A stretch of 20,897 bases of DNA. It comes from Candidatus Cibiobacter qucibialis. Lineage in GTDB: Bacteria > Bacillota > Clostridia > Oscillospirales > Ruminococcaceae. The notes under the pieces were generated by a model. The model was not told the DNA's origin and ran no database searches. It saw only the letters and a list, made by a program, of their open reading frames with translations. Shown piece by piece: positions 15,001 through 20,897 of the stretch. Position 1 is the stretch's first letter. Each line of letters starts with the position of its first letter. The position numbers and the translations under genes are program-made. Location of the stretch: positions 1-20,897 of the forward strand of contig SAUS01000046.1 in NCBI GenBank assembly GCA_004000625.1. Direction: 5' to 3'.

Positions 15001-15501
15001 AGCCAGATCGACTCCCGCACCATTCTGGACAGCGGCGGCGCCGAAAAGCTGCTGGGCAACGGCGATATGCTGTTCCTGCCGGTCGGTGCTTCCAAGCCCG
15101 TGCGTGTGCAGGGTACCTTTGTGACGGATGAAGAGATCAGCGCTGTGCTGAACTTTATCAAATCCACTTCCAGCGCCCAGTATGATGAAGAGATGATTGC
15201 CGAGATGGAGCGCCGTGCCGTGGCCGAAAAGGGCGGCAAGGGCAGCAGCTCCGATTCGGACGATGACAGCGGCAGCCGCGACCCCATGTTTGAACAGGCG
15301 GTGGAATGCGTCATCGAAGCCGGGCAGGCATCCACCAGCCTTTTGCAGCGCCGCTGCAAGCTGGGCTATGCCCGTGCGGCCCGCATCATGGACCAGATGG
15401 AACAGGAAAAGATTATCGGCCCCTATGAGGGCGCCAAGCCCCGTGCCGTTTTGCTGACCCGCGCCCAGTGGCAGGAACGCCAGCTGGGCCAGGGTGAGTA
15501 A
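12043..15501 (+). CDS. DNA translocase FtsK/SpoIIIE
   Basis: A 1152-residue membrane-anchored DNA pump that moves chromosome arms through the closing septum in division or sporulation. Order of parts: Ser/Lys-rich basic tail (1-50); membrane segments spread over about 58-205 (four or so helices); a Pro/Gln/Glu/Ala-rich linker (about 220-660) with three repeats of an F(E/S)TPL peptide; the alpha/beta RecA-like motor with Walker A GSTGSGKS at 817-824 and Walker B IIIDE ending at Asp926-Glu927; and the gamma winged helix (about 1080-1152, DPMFEQAVECV...GYARAARIMDQMEQ), which reads the chromosome polarity sequence. It is longer than Bacillus SpoIIIE (about 790 residues) because of the linker. The ATG at 12043 follows GGTAGGGAG. 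The next gene overlaps its end by 8 bases. FtsK and SpoIIIE roles are not separable here. Confidence 0.95.
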   Translation: MARSSSAKNGKNSKNTYRASGSKSSKSSSSGARHNSSSSGSKKRMSRLEQRRAQQQNLIRSVVLAGFGILAIALVLVPGQSFWNVLRSWLFGTFGVVTYFVGPFLLYLAYLLASGYHVGTFIGKVLLLAVLLAGTAVIFSDFKVGDTPWQTVKMLFAWGQRKFWTGGVLGVPIGASLLAVCGRPGANIVMIIVILMGLMVFFAVTPVDVVQFISYYIQEFKARRAARAEEETAYDTQLFGHEAEEESLENLTGSLPPVAGESPATPQSGTRRPFDVAPYLEQEEAARRNAAQANPADQAAAAAQVGQPATQPQQTYTQPGTATYPDMQRAQAAPQGVQHTQSFAPPAQHSDFDVDLGPDASQRALQNAVQHDPLQKIEIGPGGTFGLDPLEQLNHRKYPAPQPEPQPQPQEESFELHLEPEAQQAEEAPVEEDSLNDLIQRAVTGRDTPVAGADVGLPDEEEAESFETPLTPEPDDNAPAASAEDFSTPLEPVEELPEPDDVGSSESADNFETPLVPEPTQPAPAPVTAIPTLGGSFDQGGFDAAKAAWNAGIPVSDLLTGRVSVQAPAPQPTAQPAAAAPKVYSVTDERRPGSPNRLRVSSSMGNSASAPISSPPSVAKAMAKAPAAPAATAPAGAAREADEDASSEATAAFAAQAKEEFPPYTYPSLNLFNAAKPEDERGAAAEMKKNADILVNTLDSFGVKTHILDICRGPSVTRYELQPQAGIKVSRITSLSDDIALNLATAGVRIEAPIPGKPAVGIEVPNKIRSTVSIRGVFESQNYINMRSPLTMALGKDIAGTAQVADLCKMPHLLIAGSTGSGKSVCVNSIIISFLFRSGPEDVKLILIDPKVVELAEYNGIPHLLMPVVTEPRKAAGALGASVAEMERRYKLFAENNVRDIKSYNKLAKQHPDVLEHLPYIAIIIDELADLMMVAGKEVEDYICRIAQKARAAGIHLIVATQRPSVDVITGLIKANIPSRIAFAVSSQIDSRTILDSGGAEKLLGNGDMLFLPVGASKPVRVQGTFVTDEEISAVLNFIKSTSSAQYDEEMIAEMERRAVAEKGGKGSSSDSDDDSGSRDPMFEQAVECVIEAGQASTSLLQRRCKLGYARAARIMDQMEQEKIIGPYEGAKPRAVLLTRAQWQERQLGQGE

Positions 15502-16513
15502 ATACCGGCGGCGCAGGTATTGCCGCCATTCCTACCGCCGCCCTCAGGTGTGGACCATTGTGGCCGCTGTTCTCATCGCCGTTGCCTTGTATGTGGTCGA
15601 AAATTACGGCGGCAACGGTTTTGTGCCCAGCTGGGACCAGATTTACCAATGGGTTGGCCTGGAACCCAGCCAGAGCGAAACCACAGCCCCGCTGCCGGAG
15701 GGGGAAACCGAAGTGGTGTTCCTGGATGTGGGGCAGGGGGATGCCGTGCTGATTTTGCAGAACGGTGCGGCCTGCCTGATTGATGCAGGCCCCAAGGATG
15801 CCCGGCAGAACCTTGTGCAGGACCTGCGCAGCTATGGCGTAAGCCAGTTGGACCTGTTGGTGATGACCCACCCCCATGCCGACCATGTGGGCGGCATGCA
15901 GGCCGTTTTGCAGAACTTTGATGTGCAGACCCTGCTGACCCCCGACCTGAGCGAAACTGACGTGGCCGGCCAGACCCAGCGCACCCTGCAAACCGCCCAG
16001 GAATGCGGCGTACCGGTGGAAACTGCCTATACCGGCCAGCAGTACACCATCGGCACCGGCACATTGACCGTGCTGCTGCCCGGTGTGGATGCCGATACGG
16101 CGGGCAGTGACGATGCAACAAATGATATGTCGCTCTGCCTGCGGTTTGAAGCCGGGAACTTTACCTTTTTGGATACCGGCGATGCCGAGCGCAACGAGGA
16201 AGCCGCCCTGGCGGAGCAATATCCGTTCCGCTTGCGGTCCACCGTGTTCAAGGCCGGGCACCATGGGTCGTCCACATCCAACACCCAAACACTGCTGTGG
16301 CAGGTGCAGCCCCAGCTTGTGGTTGCCAGCTGCGGCCTGAACAATGATTACGGCCACCCCCACCGCGAGGTCATCCAGGAAATGCAGGATGAAGGCATTG
16401 ACTTTTACCGCACCGACCTGTACGGCACGGTGACCGTGACCGCCCAGGCGGACGGCAGCTTTACTGTGCAGACGGCAAAACAGCCGGACGAAGAGCTGGC
16501 TCCCGCCGCGTAA
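15494..16513 (+). CDS. Membrane-anchored ComEC/Rec2-like metallo-beta-lactamase-fold hydrolase
   Basis: A 339-residue protein with a basic N-terminus (RRRRYCRHSYRR), one membrane anchor (about 19-36) and an extracytoplasmic metallo-beta-lactamase domain like the C-terminal domain of the competence protein ComEC. Signatures are FLDVGQGDAVLI (76-87), the metal site THPHADHVGG at 125-134 (His126, His128, Asp130, His131), FLDTGD further on, and FKAGHHGSSTSN. ComEC's channel domain is absent, so this is the stand-alone type, which may be a nuclease or another phosphodiesterase. It starts at GTG 15494, overlapping the translocase stop by 8 bases, with only a weak ribosome-binding site, so translation is probably coupled. 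The next gene lies beyond a repeat element and no terminator is evident. Family firm, function not known. Confidence 0.88.
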   Translation: MSKYRRRRYCRHSYRRPQVWTIVAAVLIAVALYVVENYGGNGFVPSWDQIYQWVGLEPSQSETTAPLPEGETEVVFLDVGQGDAVLILQNGAACLIDAGPKDARQNLVQDLRSYGVSQLDLLVMTHPHADHVGGMQAVLQNFDVQTLLTPDLSETDVAGQTQRTLQTAQECGVPVETAYTGQQYTIGTGTLTVLLPGVDADTAGSDDATNDMSLCLRFEAGNFTFLDTGDAERNEEAALAEQYPFRLRSTVFKAGHHGSSTSNTQTLLWQVQPQLVVASCGLNNDYGHPHREVIQEMQDEGIDFYRTDLYGTVTVTAQADGSFTVQTAKQPDEELAPAA

Positions 16514-16590
16514 TCCCCGGCAGCCTGACCCTGTGTGCCTGACCCCAGCAAGTTGGCAGGAAAGTGTTCCCGCACGCCCCAAAAGTTTTA

Positions 16591-16764
16591 AGGCAACACC
16601 GCACAATTCCCGCCTTGCGGCTTAAGCACCGCTCCGGCAGCTGCGGCACGGCATCTGCGTTGCCAAAATGCTCGATAAGACATCCAGTATTATCTGCGCT
16701 TTTGGCTTAGCATCTGCCGCACCTCGCTCGCCGTATCGGCACTTAGAATTATGCGGTATTGCCT
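16591..16764 (+). repeat. MITE-like palindromic repeat, copy 4 (complete, 174 bp)
   Basis: Reference copy for this family. It is flanked by TA at 16589-16590 and 16765-16766. The left end AGGCAACACCGCACAATTC and the right end GAATTATGCGGTATTGCCT are inverted repeats with two mismatches. The interior pairs partially with itself (GCGGCA with TGCCGC, GCCAAAA with TTTTGGC, and GATAA with TTATC around a five-base loop), so the whole element can form one long interrupted hairpin. It contains no transposase frame. It fills most of the 302-base gap between the metallo-beta-lactamase gene and metF; the remaining 16514-16590 and 16767-16800 show no terminator or riboswitch. Confidence 0.92.
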
Positions 16765-16815
16765 TAATTGGGTAGAAATAGAGGAAAGTAATAAAAATAC
16801 AGGAGGATGAATCCT

Positions 16816-17679
16816 ATGCAGATCTCCCAGATGTTCAAGCGCAAGCCTTGCGTGTTTTCCATCGAGTGCTTCCCCCCGAAGCAGACCGCCAACTTTGATA
16901 AAATGAAGGACACCCTGCGCACCATGCGCACCCTTAACCCGGATTTTATCAGCGTTACTTACGGTGCAGGCGGCTCCACGGGCGGCGTTTCCACTGTGGA
17001 AGTGGCCGAATTCCTGAAAAACGACCTGAACGTAGAGCCGCTGGCCCACATGATCTGCATGGGCAGCGATAAGGCAAAGGCCGCCCAGCTGCTGGACCAG
17101 CTGAATGCCGCCGGTGTGCGCAACGTGCTGACCCTGCGCGGCGACCGCACCCCCACCCGCCCCGAAAGCCCGGACTTTGCCCACGCAAGCGACCTGGCCC
17201 AGTTTGTGTGGCAGACCCAGCCGGAATTTGATATCCACGCTGCCTGCTACCCCGAAGGCCACCCCGAAGCCGCTACCCTGGCCCAGGATGTTGCCAACCT
17301 GCGCTTTAAGCAGGAGGCCGGTGCCACCCACCTGCTGACCCAGCTGTTCTTTGATAATATGCACTTCTATCGCTTTTTGAACCTGGCCCGCCGCGCAGGC
17401 ATCACTTTGCCGGTGTCTGCCGGTGTTATGCCCATCGTTAAGCGCAGCCAGATCGAGCGCACGGTGGCACTTTCCAGCGCCAGCCTGCCTTCGGAGTTTA
17501 CCCGCATGATCTCCCGCTACCAGGACGACCCCGAAAGCCTGTATGTTGCCGGTATTGACTATGCCGTGCAGCAGCTGCGAGATCTGATCGAGGGCGGCGC
17601 GGACGGTGTGCACCTGTATGCCATGAATGACGCCAAGGTTGCCGCCGCTGTGTATGAGGGCATCAAGGACCTGCTGTAA
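16816..17679 (+). CDS. metF: Methylenetetrahydrofolate reductase
   Basis: A 287-residue FAD-dependent TIM-barrel enzyme that reduces 5,10-methylenetetrahydrofolate to 5-methyltetrahydrofolate, the methyl donor for MetH. Landmarks are FSIECFPPK at 14-22 (Glu17 matches the catalytic Glu), DFISVTYGAGGST in the folate/FAD region, and VLTLRGDRT with the conserved Asp. ATG 16816 is chosen because AGGAGG at 16801-16806 is nine bases away; an ATG at 16807 lies directly against that site and is unlikely. It leads a three-gene operon with the MetH reactivation protein and MetH, so methyl-folate production and use are co-expressed. No SAM riboswitch or T-box is visible upstream, where a repeat element sits 36 bases before the ribosome-binding site. 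Confidence 0.96.
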   Translation: MQISQMFKRKPCVFSIECFPPKQTANFDKMKDTLRTMRTLNPDFISVTYGAGGSTGGVSTVEVAEFLKNDLNVEPLAHMICMGSDKAKAAQLLDQLNAAGVRNVLTLRGDRTPTRPESPDFAHASDLAQFVWQTQPEFDIHAACYPEGHPEAATLAQDVANLRFKQEAGATHLLTQLFFDNMHFYRFLNLARRAGITLPVSAGVMPIVKRSQIERTVALSSASLPSEFTRMISRYQDDPESLYVAGIDYAVQQLRDLIEGGADGVHLYAMNDAKVAAAVYEGIKDLL

Positions 17680-17716
17680 TCGGCCTGTTGGCCCCATAGA
17701 GGGGGAGTGAAACGCT

Positions 17717-18376
17717 GTGCAATTAGCCTACCCGCAAAACGATACCCGCGCCGAAACCCTTCGCTACCTTGGGGCAGGGGGCTGGCAGCCGGATGCTGCA
17801 TCCCAGGTGCTGCTGCAAAAAGCCGAGGACGCCCTGCGCGCCGCCGCCACTCCGCGCGGCGTGTGGAAACAGCTGCCGCTGACCGCCCTGCCGCTGCAGA
17901 ACGCCGGGAATGATATTGCCCGCCACCTGCGCGGCTGCGATGCCATGGTGCTGATGGCCGTTACCCTTGGCAGCGGGGCTGATACCCTGATGCGCCGCCT
18001 GGAGCTGACGGATATTGCCCTGGCCGCTGTGGTGGATGCGATGGCTTCCGCTGTGATGGAAGAGCTGTGCAACGCGCTGGAAGCCGAGATCCGCACCAGC
18101 GTGCAGGCGCAGGGGCACTACCTGACGGGGCGTTTTTCCCCCGGCTATGGGGACTGCCCGCTGACTTTGCAGCAGCCGTTTGCCATTGCGCTGGATACCG
18201 TGCGCGGCCTTGGCATGGCGGTCACGCCGGAAAATCTGCTGACCCCGCGCAAAAGCGTAACAGCCATCCTTGGCGTGGCGGACCACCCGGTAACGGGGGC
18301 TCGCGCCGGGTGCGGGCACTGCCTGCTGCGCGAAAAGTGCGAATACAGAAAGAGGGGAACCACCTGTGAAAATTGA
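17717..18376 (+). CDS. Stand-alone methionine synthase (MetH) reactivation-domain protein
   Basis: A 219-residue protein corresponding to the C-terminal AdoMet-binding activation domain of MetH, here as a separate gene. The diagnostic stretch is GRFSPGYGDCPLTLQQPFAIALDT, matching the RxxPGYxxCP motif that binds AdoMet in MetH, where cob(II)alamin is reductively remethylated. A C-terminal tail holds four cysteines (CGHC, then Cys in REKCEYR, then Cys near the end), which could bind a metal or iron-sulfur cluster and take part in electron supply. That role is inference. The start is GTG 17717 with GGGGGAG at 17701-17707. It overlaps the MetH start by 11 bases, indicating coupled, near equimolar expression with the MetH that lacks this domain. 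Confidence 0.9.
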   Translation: MQLAYPQNDTRAETLRYLGAGGWQPDAASQVLLQKAEDALRAAATPRGVWKQLPLTALPLQNAGNDIARHLRGCDAMVLMAVTLGSGADTLMRRLELTDIALAAVVDAMASAVMEELCNALEAEIRTSVQAQGHYLTGRFSPGYGDCPLTLQQPFAIALDTVRGLGMAVTPENLLTPRKSVTAILGVADHPVTGARAGCGHCLLREKCEYRKRGTTCEN

Positions 18377-20765
18377 GGAAGTATTTGCCCGCCGCCGCTT
18401 TATTATGCTGGATGGCGCCATGGGCACCCAGCTGCAGCTGCGCGGCCTGACCACAGAACAAAAGCCGGAACTGGCCGCCTTTATCATGCCGGATGTGCTC
18501 ACTGCCGTCCACCGGGACTATGCCCGCGCCGGGGCGGATATCCTGCTGGCAAACACCTTTGGCGCCAACCCCCGTAAATTGAAGGGAACCGGCTATACTG
18601 TGCAGCAGGTGATTGAAGCGTCCATCGCATGTGCCCGGACCGCCGCGCAGGAAACCGGTGCCCTGGTGGCACTGGATATCGGCCCCATCGGCGAGCTGCT
18701 GGCCCCGGCCGGTACCCTGCCGTTTGAGGATGCCTGCGCCCAGTTTGCTGAGATGGTGCGCGCCGGTGCCGCAGCCGGGGCAGACCTCGTCTTTCTGGAA
18801 ACAATGACCGACCTGTATGAGCTGAAAGCTGCCATCCTGGCTGCAAAGGAAAACTGTGACCTGCCGGTGTTTACCTCGATGAGCTTTGAGGCCCGTGGCC
18901 GTACCTTTACCGGCTGCACAGTGGAAAGCTACGGCATTACTGCCGCCGGCCTTGGTGCGGACGCCGTGGGCATCAACTGCTCGCTGGGCCCCAAGGAAAT
19001 CCTGCCCTTTGCTCAGCGGCTCTGCCGTGTGGTGCCCGCCGGTATGCCGGTGTTTGTCAAGCCCAATGCGGGCCTGCCGAACCTGGACGGCAGCTATGAT
19101 ATCACCCCGGCGGAGTTTGCCGCTGAGATGGCCGCCTACCTGCCCACCGGAATTTCCATGCTGGGCGGCTGCTGCGGCTCTGAGCCGGAATCCATCCGCC
19201 TGCTGAAAGAGCTGACCCAGGATAAAACCCCCGCCGCCAAAACCCCTATTGTGCGCAGCCGCCTGTGTACCCCCGTGCGCTGCGTGGAGGTAAACGGCAT
19301 TACCGTGGTGGGCGAGCGCATCAACCCCACCGGCAAAAAGCGCTTGCAGCAGGCCCTGCGGGAGGGCGACAGCGCCTATGCCTGCGCCCAGGCCGTAGCC
19401 CAGGCCGAAGCCGGTGCCGAGCTGCTGGACGTGAACGCCGGTCTGCCGGATATTGACGAACCCGCCACGCTGGAAATGCTGGTGCGGGAGCTGCAATCCA
19501 TCACCGACCTGCCATTGCAGCTGGATTCTTCCAACAAAGATGCTTTGGCCCGCGCGCTGCGCATTTATAACGGCAAGCCGATCGTCAACTCGGTCAACGG
19601 CGAGCAGAAGGTGCTGGACAGCATTCTGCCCCTGTGCAAAAAGTACGGCGCCGCCGTGGTTGGTCTGGCACTGGATGAACACGGCATTCCCAAAACGGCA
19701 GAGGGCCGCTTTGAGGTTGCCAAGCGCATTGTGGCCGCAACGGATGCTATCGGCATTCCCCGCGGGGATGTTTACATCGACTGCCTGACGCTGACGGTTT
19801 CTGCCGAGCAGAGCGCCGCTGCCGAAACCCTGAAAGCCATTACCATGTGCAAAAAGGAACTGGGCGTGCGCACCGTGCTGGGTGTTTCCAACATCAGCTT
19901 TGGTTTGCCCTGCCGCGGCTACATGAATACCACTTTCCTGACGTTGGCCATGCAGGCCGGGCTGGATCTTGCTATCATGAACCCCAACACGCCGGAAATG
20001 ATGGCCGCCGTGCGCGCCTACCGTGTGCTGACCAGCCAGGACGAAAAGTGCAATGATTACGTTGCCGCCTATGCCAATGTGCAGGTGCAGACCTCCCAGG
20101 TGGCAAAAACTGATGCCGCCGCCCCGGCGGGTGGTGCAGCAGGGGCCGATGCTCTGTTTGAAGCCGTGCGCCGCGGCCTGAAAAACGAAGCCCGCGCCGC
20201 TGCAGGGGAAGCCCTGAAAACCCGCGAGCCTTTGCAGGTGGTGAACGAAACGCTGATCCCCGCGCTGGATGTGGTGGGCGATGCCTTTGAAAAAGGCTCC
20301 ATCTTTTTGCCGCAGCTGCTGCAATCCGCCACGGCGACCCAGGCTGCTTTTGAAGTGATCAAAACCGCCATTGCCGCCAGCGGCAGCCAGGGTGAAAGCA
20401 AAGGCCGTATTGTGATCGCCACCGTAAAAGGTGACGTACACGATATTGGCAAAAACATTGTGCGCGTAATTTTGGAAAACTATGGCTATGACGTGCTGGA
20501 TCTGGGCCGCGATGTGCCGCCGGAGCGCGTGGTGGAAGCCGTGCGCCAGACCGGTGCGCCGCTGGTGGGGCTTTCGGCCCTGATGACCACCACCGTGCCC
20601 AACATGCAGGCCACCATCGAAGCCCTGCACGCGGCCAACCTGCCCTGCAAGGTCATGGTGGGCGGCGCTGTGCTGACCAAGGCATACGCCGAACAGATCG
20701 GTGCCGATTTTTATGCCAAGGACGCCAAAGCCAGCGCCGATTACGCCAAACAGATTTTTGGCTGA
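18366..20765 (+). CDS. metH: Cobalamin-dependent methionine synthase, lacking the reactivation domain
   Basis: A 799-residue MetH, which transfers the methyl group of methyl-tetrahydrofolate via cobalamin to homocysteine. Domain order: homocysteine-binding zinc barrel (about 1-290) with zinc ligands Cys205 (GINCSLGP) and Cys269-Cys270 (GGCCGS); pterin-binding barrel (about 310-575, VVGERINPTGKK and DVNAGLPD); helical cobalamin cap (about 585-675); and cobalamin-binding Rossmann domain with DVHDIG at 690-695, His692 being the lower axial cobalt ligand. E. coli MetH has about 1,227 residues because of a C-terminal activation domain; that domain is absent here and supplied by the preceding gene. 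Start GTG 18366 with GAGGGG shortly before. An Ala/Gly-rich linker (DAAAPAGGAAGA) joins the pterin and cobalamin modules. Last gene of the metF operon; no clear terminator follows. Confidence 0.97.
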   Translation: MKIEEVFARRRFIMLDGAMGTQLQLRGLTTEQKPELAAFIMPDVLTAVHRDYARAGADILLANTFGANPRKLKGTGYTVQQVIEASIACARTAAQETGALVALDIGPIGELLAPAGTLPFEDACAQFAEMVRAGAAAGADLVFLETMTDLYELKAAILAAKENCDLPVFTSMSFEARGRTFTGCTVESYGITAAGLGADAVGINCSLGPKEILPFAQRLCRVVPAGMPVFVKPNAGLPNLDGSYDITPAEFAAEMAAYLPTGISMLGGCCGSEPESIRLLKELTQDKTPAAKTPIVRSRLCTPVRCVEVNGITVVGERINPTGKKRLQQALREGDSAYACAQAVAQAEAGAELLDVNAGLPDIDEPATLEMLVRELQSITDLPLQLDSSNKDALARALRIYNGKPIVNSVNGEQKVLDSILPLCKKYGAAVVGLALDEHGIPKTAEGRFEVAKRIVAATDAIGIPRGDVYIDCLTLTVSAEQSAAAETLKAITMCKKELGVRTVLGVSNISFGLPCRGYMNTTFLTLAMQAGLDLAIMNPNTPEMMAAVRAYRVLTSQDEKCNDYVAAYANVQVQTSQVAKTDAAAPAGGAAGADALFEAVRRGLKNEARAAAGEALKTREPLQVVNETLIPALDVVGDAFEKGSIFLPQLLQSATATQAAFEVIKTAIAASGSQGESKGRIVIATVKGDVHDIGKNIVRVILENYGYDVLDLGRDVPPERVVEAVRQTGAPLVGLSALMTTTVPNMQATIEALHAANLPCKVMVGGAVLTKAYAEQIGADFYAKDAKASADYAKQIFG

Positions 20766-20822
20766 TTGAATCAAGTTTTGACTTTTACGTTTCAGCTGGT
20801 ATTTTGCTATAAGAAAAAATTA

Positions 20823-20897
20823 AGGCAATACCGCATAATTCTAAGTGCCGATACGGCGAGCGAGGTGCGGCAGCTGCTAAGCCAAAAGCGCAGATAA
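20823..20897 (-). repeat. MITE-like palindromic repeat, copy 5 (cut by the window end)
   Basis: The first 75 bases of the element in inverted orientation, preceded by TA at 20821-20822. It starts AGGCAATACCGCATAATTC and differs from copy 4 at one position. The window stops at the central stem (GATAA), so the rest of the element is not visible. Confidence 0.88.

Noticed and set aside
16514..16815. Possible SAM riboswitch or T-box before metF
   Set aside because: Most of the gap is the repeat element. The remaining about 110 bases show no conserved riboswitch or T-box core and are too short for one.
18222..20774. An 850-codon open frame on the minus strand
   Set aside because: It is the antisense shadow of metH, with low-complexity Gly/His/Gln-rich translation and no ribosome-binding site.

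Overview
The window looks like a chromosomal contig from a Gram-positive, spore-lineage anaerobe of the class Clostridia. Gene content (Rex, TepA next to a SpoIIIE/FtsK translocase, a type II thymidine kinase, a clostridial-style split cobalamin methionine synthase), strong AGGAGG ribosome-binding sites, GC-rich codon use and a pectin-sugar locus suggest an Oscillospiraceae gut commensal (Faecalibacterium/Gemmiger/Subdoligranulum type). The genus is an inference. No rRNA, tRNA, CRISPR array, phage gene or transposase was found.

Positions 84-8432 form a pectin-oligosaccharide locus. A minus-strand three-gene operon encodes a GH28 polygalacturonase-type enzyme, a GH88/105 unsaturated-uronyl hydrolase and a sugar-phosphate isomerase/epimerase-like protein, none with a signal peptide. 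A divergent AraC-family regulator (3781-4653, +) follows. A second minus-strand operon encodes a lipoprotein sugar-binding protein and two CUT1 permeases, with no ATPase gene. The reading is that oligogalacturonides or rhamnogalacturonan fragments are imported by the ABC system, cut inside the cell and passed to central metabolism, under AraC control.

Positions 8433-9297 hold no convincing gene: an AT-rich, hairpin-rich stretch, a minus-strand terminator and one repeat element. Then come housekeeping genes: thymidine kinase (-), Rex (-) with a near-consensus promoter, and, divergently, TepA (ClpP-like), a long SpoIIIE/FtsK translocase and an overlapping membrane-anchored ComEC-like metallo-beta-lactamase.

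Positions 16816-20765 are a one-carbon/methionine operon: MetF, a stand-alone MetH reactivation-domain protein with a C-terminal cysteine cluster, and a MetH lacking that domain.

A 174-bp palindromic repeat occurs five times: complete at 4846-5019, 9083-9256 and 16591-16764, and cut by the window ends at 1-84 and 20823-20897. Each complete copy has about 19-bp terminal inverted repeats and a flanking TA on both sides, the mark of a non-autonomous IS630/Tc1-mariner-type MITE. One copy forms the stop codon of the first gene, one lies between thymidine kinase and its terminator, and one sits just upstream of metF. Both ends of the window stop at the apex of the element, so the contig is probably bounded by it.
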